This document shows, in pieces, positions 36,358 through 48,929 of a stretch of DNA of 64,000 nucleotides. Every line of letters begins with the position of its first letter. Position 1 is the first letter of the stretch. Position numbers and translations under genes: made by a program. The notes beneath the pieces are model-generated. The model was not told the DNA's origin. It did no database searches and saw only the letters and a program-made list of their open reading frames with translations. Source of the stretch: Glossina fuscipes (taxonomy: Eukaryota; Arthropoda; Insecta; Diptera; Glossinidae); contig NW_023998414.1 of NCBI RefSeq assembly GCF_014805625.2, positions 6,452,260 through 6,516,259 of the forward strand, written 5' to 3'.

Positions 36358-36579
36358 TCGGGCATGGTAAAATCCAAGTTATATGGCGGATGCATTAAAA
36401 TTTATCATAGGTGTAAGACATATCGGCGAAAATTTTTCGTTCCTATTCAGTTTTTCTTTACCTCATAATCGGGCGGGGAAAAATCCAGATTATATGGCGG
36501 ATGCATTAAAATGCATCGTAGGTGTGAGACCTACGGACGAACTTTTTTCTTTCCTGATCAATGTCTCTTTATCTCAATT
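36358..36579 (+). repeat. 111-bp tandem duplication (two copies) at a family-B start
   Basis: Copy 1 is 36358-36468 and copy 2 is 36469-36579. Both begin TCGGGC and share TTATATGGCGGATGCATTAA. The unit is 37 codons long, so a 91-codon frame (36383-36655) passes through both. The start matches the left end of family B, so the frame is probably a by-product and not a gene. Confidence 0.7.
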
Positions 36580-36869
36580 ACGCGCTTTAGTTACACTTGC
36601 TATTGATAGTAAAGGTCACGGTGCACGATTTGTATTCGATCCCGGAAACATTATTTAAAGTGGGGCTTGCATAGCTTCATAAACTTTGGATAACGATCTG
36701 TTCCGATCGCATCTCTCTTGCACCCTTCATCATATATCTCTTAATAGAGTTAGACGTCACGAATTTCTTCTGTGATGAATTGCACTATTCGCATGCATCC
36801 GTGCTTATCAGTGGAAAGTAGAAACCTTTTAAAGAAGATATCAAATGCATGCTTGCATTCATACCTGTT

Positions 36870-37400
36870 ACTAGTGCTGGTAAGTAAACAGCAAAGAGTA
36901 CTAACAGTAGTAAATTTATTAAATTGTTTACTGGTAGTAAATAGTATTGGTCCTAATCAATATGTTTAATAACAAGTCAGCTTACAGTCAGTTTACAATT
37001 CGTCAATGTGTTTTCTTAGCACTAGTACTAGTAAGTAATCTACGAATACTAATGGCACTAGTAAGAAGTAGGAAACACATAAAAATTAATACAGAAACCA
37101 AAAGTAAAATATGTATAACATTATATGTATAAATATATTAGATAGAATATTTCGTTATCAAATAGTTCACTATTCGTTACAATATCGTTATCAACTAGTT
37201 TGCTAATGGCTAATTAGTAATGTAGTTTGTTGATGATAGTAAACGACAAAGAGTCAGTAACACTGAGAGAGTGCGTTTACTAGTGTAGCAGACTATACTG
37301 GGATCATCCTCGATGCCAATAAGTTTATCTGCAAGAGTAAACTGCGAACAAAGTGAACTGTTTGCTAATACTCCTAAGAGCTTGTACAAGCAAAATGCAA
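36870..37400 (+). other. Stretch enriched in ACTAGTA/AGTAA/GTTTACT words
   Basis: ACTAGTGCTGGTAAGTAAAC, GTACTAACAGTAGTAAATTT, GTTTACTGGTAGTAAATAG, GCACTAGTACTAGTAAGTAA and GTTTACTAGTGTAG occur irregularly over 500 bp. No fixed period was found. Possibly an old, decayed tandem repeat. Confidence 0.35.
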
Positions 37401-37614
37401 TAAACGTTAAGTAAAAACGTTGATATCTGCGAACGAATAGAATATCATTTTAATAGAATCTCAACCGATACTCGAGAATAGCTGTGAATAAAACTTATAC
37501 TAGCTAAGCTAATTCCAGCTATGAAAGTTCAATAAGTGTAAGTTTGGATAAATGCCCAGAATCCTTCTGGTTCTTTTAAGCAACCAATCTATTTAAATAT
37601 CTAATGTTCTTGTC

Positions 37615-37800
37615 CGCTTAACTAGCCGAGATGTGAACAATCGCGGTTACCAAGTCAGTGTTCACCGGTTCAAATTTCAAATGCGGTAAAGTTGTTCTTT
37701 GATCGTAACTTATCGATTAAGCTCACACACACTAGGCTGCGGCCACTACCTCCCAATTCCTTTCTTTTCTCCTCTTTCCCCTGCGATCTTTCTGATCGCC
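37615..37800 (-). repeat. Family-D dispersed repeat, minus strand
   Basis: Read on the minus strand it has GGGAGGTAGTGGCCGCAGCC, CGATCAAAGAACAACTTTAC and TGACTTGGTAACCGCGATTG, in the same order as the 41.1-kb copy. The plus-strand 64-codon frame here is a by-product. Confidence 0.65.
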
Positions 37801-38540
37801 ACCGCTTTATGCGAATAGCGGACAGCCCATTAGTCGTGCAAAAAAAAAAAAAAAAAAAATTAAGATTATTTTGGAGAAATTTCTAGAGATGCGACTAAAC
37901 AGCAATTGTATAAATATTTACGTACGCTATTCAAATTTTACTTTAGTCCGATTTACTTATTCAAGTCGTATCGTTATTATCGGCCTTTCTTAAGAAAGTA
38001 AGCAAGTTTCTTAAACTAACTTTTTGAACTGTTACTGGTCGTTAACCTGTACCTAACTGCAATAAACCGCAAAATATGTGGCTGACATGGGGAGATTGTT
38101 ATTTCATCTTTCGCTCAATTCTGGGCTGAGTTGCTCACATCGCGCTTTTTTACGCTTCCTCAATAAAACAGTTTTTAAATATTTATTTAGCATGTGTGTG
38201 AGTGCGTGCGTTATTACATATCCGTCTCAACTGTTTTTTACATGGCAGTCAAAATCTTCTGATACTGCCTCCAATCATGGCACTTAGTAATGTAGTGACT
38301 GTTTCGAAATAAAAATTATTATATAAATTTCAACAGAAGTTTTGTGTTTCCTATATGGTAAAAACATACGAGAGGAGGACTAAAATAAAAACAATTATTG
38401 TTTCATTTGCGAATTGCGAAAAGCATTTCCAGAATGTTGCCGTAATCGGTGGAAATTGAAAAATAAATAAATAAATAAAGCAAGAAAATTCGTATCCCCT
38501 GAAAGGTACGGAAAATTTGTTGTCTTGATTAAACTATAAC

Positions 38541-39306
38541 AGGTAAGAAAATTATATTCGGTCGTGCCCGATTCTTTTATACCCATCATCGTTATCGCAA
38601 AAAACACAAAAAAAAAAAGAAGCAAAATAACTACATTTTCGAACTCTACCTATATTTTCAAAATAAAAATCTTTGTCACACAGGCATTACGGGCGTGTCG
38701 AGTGAAAAGTTTAGGTCCCTTCTCAAATTCTCTTGCAAATTTGTAGGCGATATTTTTGTTTTCGCTAACGGGAGAATGTTTCGCACAAATATTACACAGA
38801 TACGCAGACAGACACATGGACAGACGAGTAAATGGACTTATTTAGATGCATTCCAAATTTGAAATTCACCAAGTATTCATATATATTTTAGGGTTTTTGA
38901 AGTTTGTTTCTGTCCACTTCAAAGGTATTGAAAAAAGAATTTGTATTTTGATACGCTATAATAACTTGTAGGCGTGGTAAAAATTTTTCCATTTTTGTCT
39001 AGTTGCTACAGCATCGCCCATAGAATGTGCTTTGAAATTTTTGTACATCTATCTGTTATAGTATAGAAGTCCGTAGCTTCATTTTTGCGACCAAGAGAGT
39101 GTTTACAACAGACATAACACAGACGGACAGTCGCAAAGACAGGCAGACAGATAAACAGGCGGACAGAAGGACATGCATAAATCGAGTTGGAATTTGATGC
39201 TGATCAAGAGTGTATCACACTTTGTGAAGTCTCTGATGCTTCCTTCTAGTCGTTGCGAACGTTTTGACAAAATTAATATACCTCTCACCCTTTGGTGATG
39301 GGTATA
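38541..39306 (-). mobile_element. Family-A dispersed element, minus strand, about 765 bp
   Basis: The left edge reads AGAAAATTATATTCGGTCGT followed by TTTTATACCCATCATCG, the reverse complement of the family-A right end. The right edge CACCCTTTGGTGATGGGTAT is the reverse complement of the left end. Two clusters of GACA/GACGGAC words near 38815 and 39120-39170 are the reverse-strand GTCY runs. Confidence 0.8.
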
Positions 39307-39446
39307 AAAAGGAAATGTTAACATGTGCGAATCGTATGAGTTTTAAGATAGCGGTTGTTATCGTTGCATAAAGTTCACCGGTAAGGAAGAAGGAATTTAA
39401 GTTGACTAAAAAAATAAAAAGAAAAGTATAATAAATAAGTATGCTA

Positions 39447-40045
39447 TAGTCGGGCAGGGTTGATGTGATCCATATTCCCTATGATTCATTCACCAAAGAC
39501 CAATTTTCATCAAAATATTGAAAATTAGACTTTTTCAGTATATGTTCTCCTTATTGTTCATTAGGGCTCTTATATGGGTTGCGACTTAAGGAATAACCCT
39601 AGATGGCTGAAATTCGACAAGGTTAATTTTTCGAAAATTAAGCGAGTTTAACTTATAAAAAATTAATTTTCGTAAGAACGGTTATATGGCAAGGGAATCC
39701 AAAGTTTCCACACCAATTTATAATGCCGAAGCATTATTATTAAGCTCCGAAACTTTGAAAATTACACTATTGCTTCGTACGACAATGCTAAAATAAGGCG
39801 CTACGTGAGAAGTGGTCGAAGAAGCGGTCCGATCCGCGGCGCGTTTAAAGCGTACGCTGTTAAGCCAAAACACAGAACACAGAAGAAAATAAGACAGACA
39901 GACAAACGGACAAGCGTCGTTGGGTTCAGAATGTTACTCTGAATCGATCGCTTAAATAGAAGGCGGATTCATCTCAGGTCTTTCTGAGTGCTACAAACGC
40001 CCGTATAAACTTAATATACCCGGTGTTACAAGTGATGTAGAGTTT
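39447..40045 (+). mobile_element. Family-B dispersed element, near full length (about 600 bp)
   Basis: Starts TATAGTCGGGCAGGGTTGAT and runs through GGTTATATGGCAAGGGAAT, TTTATAATGCCGAAGCATTA, GAGAAGTGGTCGAAGAAGCG and a GACAGACAGACAAACGGAC run. It ends TAATATACCCGGTGTTACAA with GTGATGTAGAG. The start motif (GTCGGGCGGGG-like, then 'tatatgatac..'-type sequence) and the CATACATCCG...end recur elsewhere in the window. Non-coding. Confidence 0.7.
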
Positions 40046-40421
40046 AAATATCTTCATACATGATAAAGTCCAGCGAAAGTAGTCATCAGATCGATAATTG
40101 AATAAAAAGTCAAATTTCATTGAGCCTTACTTATGTTTGTATTTACTTATTTTTGGTTTTTTAATTCACAGACTGTCCGGAATAAATGCCAATATATTCG
40201 AGCTTTATGACATGTTGTGTGTTCACTTTCCCTGGTTTTATAACAAAATTTAGCGTACTACAAACGTTGTCGCTTAGCTAAGTATTTGATTTACGCTTAA
40301 ACGTGGCCGTAGTTCATTAAAAAGTCATAGGAAACTTCTTTCATGTATGGGGGAAACGAGTGACTTGTAATTGCTATAATATATATAACTCGAGAGAATT
40401 CATTAATCGAATTAGTTACTT

Positions 40422-40769
40422 CTACTTTGTGTAGCACTCAAATGCTGACCAGAGCCGAGGAAATGTTGGCATCGTTGTCTTTCCATCTTCATGATTACAA
40501 TGGGTTTTTGTCGGTCTCGGCAGTGCTTCGATCTTTCTGACGAAATTTAAAAAAATTGGCATTTTGGGGATTAGACTTAAAAGATCAAATGTGCCTTTGG
40601 TGCGCAGTTCATATTCTTTCACAAAGTTGGCAAATATATACAGCTCACGATGAAGAATAGTTTGAATAATAATATCTTCCCCGCTTTTTCGCTCATTGCA
40701 ACTTTTTCCAATATTCAAAATATCAGATTTTTGGATAAATATCTTTGTAAAATGTTGGCACAATTTTAA
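40422..40769 (-). CDS. 116-codon minus-strand open frame, unrecognised
   Basis: The minus strand is open from 40769 to a stop at 40422. Its composition is fairly protein-like (HRELYIFANFVKEYEL, LLSLIPKMPIFLNFVRKIE) and it has four Cys. It has no early ATG: the first Met inside the frame is far downstream. If real it would be an internal exon or a mobile-element fragment. An open frame of this length is expected about once by chance in this much AT-rich DNA, so I give it low weight. Confidence 0.15.
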   Translation of the reverse strand, partial: LKLCQHFTKIFIQKSDILNIGKSCNERKSGEDIIIQTILHRELYIFANFVKEYELRTKGTFDLLSLIPKMPIFLNFVRKIEALPRPTKTHCNHEDGKTTMPTFPRLWSAFECYTK

Positions 40770-41089
40770 CTACCATTTAACGATGACGCACGATACGTTT
40801 GGTACGCACGCAGACAGAAAAATTATTTCAAATATTATATATTGGAATTTTGTTACGGTATAAAAAATTTATATAAAAAGAAACCTTACTTTACCGCATA
40901 TTCACTTATCTGTTATTGAAGTGTTATGATAATTTGGTTAGGCAGAGTTTGGTATTTGGCCGTACCAATTAAAGAATATATTAAATTTATGGCTAATTAA
41001 TATTATTAAGCACAGTTAAAAGCTATACGAACCCGTACGTTGTTAGTCAAAGATTTCCACTTGAGAGTTAATCAGTTGATAAAGCTTGG

Positions 41090-41400
41090 TTCGTAATAAC
41101 TCTTTCTGCTTTCGCCATCTGTTGTACAAGCGGCCGTTTTGTCGAATCCATTTGTGAAGAAGTTTTGTTTGGTTTTAATATGACCAATCACTCAAACAAT
41201 GTCCTCTGTTCATGTAACGTGAAAAGGGGAAGAATAGGGAGGCGGTGACCGCAGCCTAGATAAGTGCTTTGCTGACAGAATCCTCGGTTTAGCTACGATC
41301 AAAGAAAATCCTGTCACACTTCAGGTTTGGATCAGCGAAAGCTGACTTGGTAGCCGCGGTTCTTATCTACTCGTCATGTAGATGAAAAAATTTGTACGCG
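41090..41400 (+). repeat. Family-D dispersed repeat
   Basis: Shares GGAAGAATAGGGAGGCGGTG, ACCGCAGCCTAG, GCTACGATCAAAGAAAATCC and TGACTTGGTAGCCGCGGTTC with the other copies. It ends shortly before an A20 tract at 41463. Confidence 0.65.
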
Positions 41401-41639
41401 TGATTTAGTTTCACTCGTAGATTGGTGTAGAATCGACGTAAGCTCACTGCATTTTTGCGTACAAAAAAAAAAAAAAAAAAAGCCACCACCTAGGCATTAT
41501 TCTCTCGATTATACTTACCCAATAAATGATCATAATATTGAGAACGTTGCGTGATACGTTGATCTTGGTATTTCATTTGATTAAAAAATTAATTTTAACC
41601 TTCATATTCAGCCAACTGCAGGGCTTTGATGCCCAGATA

Positions 41640-42095
41640 AGAACAATTTGTAATTGCTTGTAAAATCTATTGTAGAATATGCATCAGTTGTCTGGGTTTC
41701 AAGCGATTCCTTCCAAGTAAATAAAATATAGGCTCCTCTCCTCCCGTAGGCTCTCATTTCTGTCTTTCGTGGATTACGGTGGAACATATCCGTACCTATT
41801 GCGCGTTATGGAAATCGCTTAGAATTGACTCATTGCCCATAGCTTAAGAGAAGAAGGCGGCTGTTAAGAATTTCCTTTATACTTAAGTTGATAAAGGAAG
41901 ATATTAGTTCTCATACTTTTACTCAGTCAATAATCGTAAAATAACATCACTTGGTCTTCTAGACCCTATATTCCAATTAAGATCTCTCAATGCTGTATAA
42001 ATGACATAGATTCTTCGTCGTTCCACATAGCTTGCGAGAATCACAACGAATTGAATGCACACGTTCTATTTCTGCGACACCGTAAAGTCTTAAGG
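41640..42095 (+). pseudogene. Decayed C-terminal region of a non-LTR retrotransposon reverse transcriptase
   Basis: One frame carries LVKSIVEYASVVW (41657-41695), the typical non-LTR motif after the RT palm. It is followed by ARYGNRLEL (from 41801) and LKRRRLLRISFILKL (41843-41890). These match the R-x-x-L plus Arg-rich 'RR..A..F' thumb/C-terminal region of jockey-superfamily elements lacking RNase H. Further pieces to about 42090 continue in shifted frames. Stops at three or more codons show decay. It sits about 250 bp downstream of a family-D repeat; whether they are parts of one element is unknown. Confidence 0.65.
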
Positions 42096-42294
42096 AGGAA
42101 TGGAGGTTTCTTCTTTTTACACCCTACACTACTTGTGACGCAAGGATATATTAAATTTGTTAGAAGGATTTAAGGCAGACACACCTTTTATAATACCGAT
42201 TCAATATTAATCTCAGCTTAAATGTGTTCAACCTACATGACGCATTATTTAAGAAATTTAGATCAAACTCGATATACTGGCTTGTTTTAGCTCA

Positions 42295-42425
42295 GGAATT
42301 TACGCTTTTGAAAACGGCTCGGAGTGGAGCACTTTCTCGATCGCTTCCCAGTATAACACCTTATTTTGAAATGTCTTTATATAAATAACTGTATTAAGTG
42401 AAGAATTCTGGGGTATTTGCTCGAT
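42295..42425 (+). mobile_element. Family-C fragment
   Basis: ACGGCTCGGAGTGGAGCACT, ACACCTTATTTTGAAATGTC and ATAAATAACTGTATTAAGTG correspond to the middle of the 46.3- and 49.2-kb copies. Confidence 0.5.
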
Positions 42426-43192
42426 CTTTTCTTTTTATGACCAATCACCTAGAACGAGATAGAAAGTCGAGATAGCTTGTCGATATGTGCTTACTGTAGC
42501 TAGGACCAAGTATAGCTTACAGGGCTGAGATTTGATTTAGTTACCACTTGTGTCTATGACGCATTGTTTTAACAATTTAATTGTAATTTATATTAGCCAC
42601 TCAAACTTTCTATTTTTTTAACTTAATAGAGATTTAATTTGTGAATTTACTTGTATTGCATGGTGTTTTTATACAATAAATACAATTCCTTGCTGATGTC
42701 GTCGTAGAGGAGACGAAAGTATGAGGGATAAGTGATTATATAGAGAATAGATTCAATACCCAAAACACATGCTCGACTTTAGTCGCTAAGTGGGTAAGTA
42801 AATGACTGCTAATAGCAGTCATTAAGAACGTCAAAGGTATTTCATCGGTTGGCAGATATGATTAAAAGTATTGAATTTTAAAACAAAGATCGATATTGTT
42901 ATTAATTTGAGTTTGAATTTGAATATTAGATTTAAGAATTAATCTAACGATGTGCTTTTCTTTGACGTATACCAACATTAATAATTCGTTGAACAATAGA
43001 ATTGCGGACAAAGTGTAGAAAGGGAATTCAGAGTATTTCTATTAAATATTTCTTCTGGATTTGTTCATCCGTCTCATAAAAAAGTAATTTCTTACAAATC
43101 ATAATGATTTTGCATTATTTTTCATATTTTGTGTTTCTTTTATATGCAAATCTTTTACCCTTACTATTATAATGCTTTTTACATATACATAA

Positions 43193-43195
<3 letters not shown>

Positions 43196-43226
<31 letters not shown>
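43196..43226 (+). repeat. (TA)n microsatellite
   Basis: About fourteen TA units; explains the Tyr/Ile frames on both strands. Confidence 0.9.
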
Positions 43227-43231
<5 letters not shown>

Positions 43232-43337
43232 CGTCTATATATGTTGTTGCTATCATTTTTTCTGTAGCAACTCAATCTCAATTCGGTCGTTTTCTGCAAC
43301 TCCTACCTATTATAAGAAATGATAAATGACGGTGCTG

Positions 43338-43374
<37 letters not shown>

Positions 43375-43397
43375 AATGATGACGATGATGATGACGA
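43338..43397 (+). repeat. (GAT)n microsatellite
   Basis: Pure GAT triplets, then GATAATGATGACGATGATG variants. Confidence 0.9.
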
Positions 43398-45073
43398 CAC
43401 TGGGACGATATCTGTTTTTATTTTGAAAGTAAACGAAATCCTCAGATTTCATTGTTCGTGCAGAGTAAAAAAAAGAGGGACATGAAGAGAGCAATGAAGA
43501 AAAAGGACGGAATGAAAAAAACATGATTTATTCTTTTATTCATGTCCATCCGCCTGTCTTAGTATCTCTACCCATGCAATAATGTCTTCTTTTCGTATCG
43601 TTACGTTTTTCTTTTCAATTTGAAAGCAATTTGTTTTATGAAAGTTCTATATTTTGTCGTTGTTGTTCGCCTTTCGTTTATTTTTTGCTTCTTATTTCAC
43701 AACATTATGCATTAAGAGATTTTTTTCCTATTTTTTTATTTTTTTTTGTTATCATGTCAAAAATGTTTAGAAATCTTACCTTTTTAACAAGAAAAAAAGA
43801 AAGGTGGAATCTTAAAGAATTGTTACATATTTTTCCCTAAAATAGTATACTAAAAATCAGTTTTTATCTTAATATTGAACCGGATATTCGGTTTTTTATG
43901 CGGGTATTGATCCGATTAATCTGTTATGCTTATACACGATTCATAGCAAGTGACTATTAAGACCTTCATATGATTGCATTAAGTTAACCCGTTTACCCGG
44001 TTTTTAAGCCAGATAAAAATATAAATTATTTTAATATATTTATTAACTATATATCTATAATATATATGTAATCAACTTTTTTTTCTTTGTGAAATAACTA
44101 AAAGGCTGTAAGAATTTTTAGTGGTAAAACTACACAAGAATGAAGCTCTGACTGACATCATGATAGGATAATAATTAAATTCAATGAATCGTGCGAGAAG
44201 AATTTCTCTATAGAAAAAAAAAAAAAAGAACCAAGTTACGAAAAAGATATTCAGAACATTTAGATTGCAACGATCGTTTTATATCCACTATTTATGTTGC
44301 TATTTAGTGATGTCATCCACTTTTTTGTTTTGATCGCATTGTGGATAAACAGAAAAACAAAAGAAAAGTACGATATCGTACACAAGGCGGGGCAATTCGA
44401 ACAGTTTTATCCTAGCAAAGAATCACTGGTATCATATATACTCCGCACTTTGTAGTACTTTAGAGAATTTCTTCACTACTTGTTTTAATGAATTTCTTCA
44501 CGATTTCAAGTCTAAGAAAATATCTTATTAATATTAATAAGTTTTAAGCTTTAAAGGAAGTAAGAATGCTATTGAAATAGAGATTTATTTGTGTTTTGAG
44601 GCACACAACGGCAAGAACACGGTTTTTTTTTTTTTTTTTTTCTTTTTTAGCCTAGAGATGTTAATATAAAATCTAGCTTATTCGCGTTAAGTAGACTATG
44701 GGGTTCATGAGGGTAAAAAGCATAATGGTTTCTAATCATCTTTAGTTGTATAATTTCCAATTGCATTGTCTTTTCAATGTAATTTCCTGGGAGGAAGAAC
44801 TTTAACTTTATTCGCTCCGCCTCCGACTTCTCTTTGCGAATCGCTATAATGAGATGAACTGTCTGTATTTAATGTAGAAGACTGTACTAACCAACTACAT
44901 ACATAAACCGATGATACTCGCATAACACAGTTTATATAGCATAGTTTTTGAGAATTTCATATAAAATGAAAAAAGTAGCATACTTCCAGTTGCTTGATAT
45001 AAAAGTAAATAAATAAAATTAAACTTTATCAATAAATCGACAATTTAAACAATGTTGAAAAAATGTGCCGAGA

Positions 45074-45075
45074 TA

Positions 45076-45107
<32 letters not shown>

Positions 45108-45110
45108 GGT
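45074..45110 (+). repeat. (AT)n microsatellite
   Basis: AT run with one ACAT interruption. Confidence 0.9.
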
Positions 45111-46279
45111 TTTCAGGTCTCAATGGTGGTCAGCCGAAATGTATAAATCGTAAAAAAAAAAACAAGAAACACAAACAGTTTTTGACAGTTTTAAAAGAAT
45201 TTCAGCACATAAATCATAAATAAATTTAAAGGTAACTCGAAATGTTAAAAGCCCAAACGGGAAGAGTGAACAAGATATAAATCAAAAATAATATTAGTTA
45301 GTAACAGAAGGGGGGGAAAAAAAAGAGTGAAAATAAAAATTTACACATTCTGGTGACAGTTGCTGAAATGAATTTGATTTATGTATAAATTGTAAAATTT
45401 TCAAATTTAAAACTTCACCTAAGACCTTAAAGTTCTCAGCAAGAAATAAATCAATTTGGAAGAGAATTTAATTTTAGTTAACAAACAAAAGAAAAGTCTA
45501 TTACAACAATAATAAATTCATTAAGATTTTTTTTTTTGTTTTTTTGGTACAAACAACAGTTAGTTCTCTTCAATTTGTTTATATATAATTTCTTAATTAT
45601 AAGCTTTCGTTATCTATTATTAATAAGACAAAACATGCTTATAGTTATTAGCATAAGTATTCAATTTTAAATTCCTGTAAAATATAATTTAAACAATTAA
45701 TTAAACAAATTTCATAAATTTTCTTAAATTTTGCACAATTATCGAAAATATAAAATTAGTAAGTTTTCCCTCTTATCTGTCAAAGGACATAAGCATCAGA
45801 ATTGCTAAAATGTATTCGTAATTACATACAAATAATTCCTCATATATAGATCTCTCTGTCCGGTCTATGTATGTGCGTATAAAACTAACCTTTATTGTTT
45901 TGTAAATGAATTGTCTTCTATATTGAAATTGTTTGTCTATTTATTTGTCTCATAAAATGTGTTTAGATAATTGAAATGAATAGAGTTATAAATAGGAAAC
46001 TGCAGAAAGTAAGAAAGAGAAAGAGAAGTTAACAAAGGAGAAAGCGAGAATACATTCAATTTAAATTAAATTACTTCTCCTCAGCACTTCTCTTAGAGAG
46101 TGATTAGGATTTTGAAAAAATGATTAATACACGTATGATACGCATTACTACCTCCGTTACGAACAAATTTAATATTGTCATTATATAGGTTACGGAGTTT
46201 ATGATTAAAACATGTTCGAAAACATTATAGCTTTTATACTCTACAGTACTTGAGGTACAAATGTATGCCAGGTGTGTAC

Positions 46280-46612
46280 GACTGGCCATAAGATAAATCT
46301 ACTTTTTATTGTAGCGATCGATTCAGAGCTGGTTTTACAGAATCGATGTAAGCTTGCCTGTAAGTCTGTCCATCCGTCCTATATTCTCGGGTTCAATGTC
46401 GTAACTCTGAATATATTTTGATCAAATTTGGCACACCGGCATATTTTCGCTCACATCATGATCGCTAGTGAAGATGGCTCGAATCGGAACGCTTTGTCGA
46501 CCACTCTAGTGTACCTTACTTTGAATAGTCTTTACACGATTAACCGCATTGAGCAAGGTGAAGTAGGATATTTAATGGTAGGCCTCGGCTCACCATAGAG
46601 TTTTTTCTTTGT
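46280..46612 (+). mobile_element. Family-C dispersed element
   Basis: AGCGATCGATTCAGAGCTGG, CTGTCCATCCGTCC, GAAGATGGCTCGAATCGGAA and GGCTCACCATAGAG match the other C copies in order. Confidence 0.65.
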
Positions 46613-48862
46613 TAACTTTTTATTATAATTAAAGTAAATACTGATTACTTAAGATTTGGGGTAGAAGACCGCAAACAAAATTATGTCACTTTGTTTTACA
46701 AATTTTCGTAAATGACGTAGAACAATTGATTGATCAAAATCAAATAAGTGAAATTTTCGTAAACTATTTTGAAATCCATACATATATACATAAATTTTTT
46801 TTGGTTTTTCTTTCTTTTCCAACATCTAGTTAAGTTTCCTGGAAATTACGGACACCTTTCGGCAATAAAGAAGGAAGATGAATCAAAGTTATAACTTTCT
46901 TCCTTCCACGTCCACAAAAATGCTTAAACATCGTACAAGTCATGAACATTGCACGAATATATTCTTAGCAAACAAGTTATATATGTTTGCGTATAAATGA
47001 TTGGGGAAACAATTACGTATAATAATTGTCGAAAGTTTCTTTAGAAACATGAGGGAGGATAATAAGTAGATTCAGCGCCTATATATGTATACATTATATA
47101 TATATAATATTGTTATACGTTTTGATTTTAAAAATGGAATGACAATCCTAATGCATTCCCATACTCCGCATCTAAAGACATTAGCGAATGGAGCAGCAAT
47201 TTATTAGTTAAGTATTAACGTGACTAAATTTTCCTACAAAATTACCCTCATCCTTAAAATATATTGTCTAACTTGATAGCCTGATAACGAGTCATCAAAA
47301 GTCCCGTGAATGTGTTATTTCATATTCAAGGGATTTTGCCAATGTAGTCGTCGACTTGTGGCACGATGTCTTACTTCGATGCGGTATCGAATGCTAAATG
47401 CGCTTTCTAATGCCTAAATGTCCGCACGCAGTAGCGAATATATTGTCTTTTAATATCCTTAGAATGTAGGCAATTTCTTCTAGCCTCCCTTACCGATTGT
47501 TGCGAAATAATTTTGAAAACTTTTTCTATGTTCTTCGTTGTTACTTATCTGTTGCGTTGAGGATCGTCAGTGTGTGTATAATATCATATAAAATTAATAA
47601 ACTAACAGCAAATAATCATATCCGACAGAGTTGTCAAGCCAATTCTGCATTTCAACTGTATTTCCCTCCCATCAAAATGCACGGGTAAATCAGCCCGCAT
47701 AATGTGAATTATTCCATGGCTTTGAACATACCGGAAGCAGCATTGTTAATACCTCTGTAAGTCGTAACCAAGACTATATGTGATTTTGATGTCGCTCAAG
47801 GCCTTGCGCTCTCTAAAAAAAAAAAAAAAGAAAAGATAAATAAATAAATGTTTACTGCTACACAAAGCATATATCAGAGCGTATCTCAATCGTGGCAATT
47901 ACGTAATGGACGTATTATAATAGTAAATAATGTTGTTATGATCATTACAATAAACAAAATAATTTCAAGCATAAATAAAATTTTACTGGTGGGCAGTCAC
48001 ATCCTATTTGCTTTATTGATTCTAAACAAAACTCATAGAATGATCCTTTCTCATGTGATTGTCTCCGGCTCTTAACTATTGCTATCGTCACTAATACTTA
48101 CTTACTTATTTTTTTTCGCTTAGGTGTACCTAATGCTGGACCTGATATACCTTTCGTTTCAGTAGCTTTAAGCGGAATATTCCATTACCTTTGTAAATGT
48201 TATTTATTTGATTGATGTGCGGCCATTGATTATTCGGTTTTGTCCGTTGGTTGAGCGGAGAAATGGAATTTAAAGAATCTCTGCTTGCAATACGTACGTG
48301 TTTCAAGTGCAGGACGGAAAGAACGTTCTACATATAGATAAGATAATAGGGAACATTGTTTCGTAAGAATTCGTGCTGCATTTTCTTAAATATTTTATAA
48401 ATTAACAGTGCAACTTAAGTGGTACTTTAACGTATTACTTGTGAAACAGTTGCGAGTCTGTAAACAAAAATACACTCTTCTATACATACATACACATACA
48501 ATTAAAGTAATCTGCGCTGAGAAGATTCCAGAAGTTTCATATGCAAATGTGAATAAGAAAGAAGAATCAAAAATAAATAAAAACAAGCAAAAAAAAAATA
48601 AAAAACCGTTAAATTCTTTTATAGGCGACTCTTAGATACCCGTCATGCCGCGTCCGAATATTCGAAATTTTTATATTAATCGCAGACATATATGTTGGTC
48701 GATGAGTATCAGTTCACATGTTATAACTTGATATCTTTTCCCTGATATTAGACGAATGGCGGGTATAGCAACTAGGCTTCAGGATAAGGTGTAAAATAAA
48801 AAGCGGCCTTGAGTCGATATTTTTCATTCTCAATAATTTTATTAATTACGTATCTCTCTTTC
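46613..48862. other. Spacer, no gene seen
   Basis: No exon or mobile-element motif recognised; A13 near 47816-47829. Confidence 0.55.
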
Positions 48863-48868
48863 TTTCTT

Positions 48869-48919
<51 letters not shown>

Positions 48920-48929
48920 NNNNNNNNNN

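Larger units (their letters stand above)
42426..46279. other. AT-rich spacer with microsatellites
   Basis: TA (43196), GAT (43338) and AT (45074) runs, and T18 near 44623-44640. No gene recognised. Confidence 0.6.

Noticed and set aside
36383..36658. 91-codon frame with internal repeat, suggestive of a repeat protein
   Set aside because: The repeat is a 111-bp DNA duplication at the start of a non-coding family-B element.
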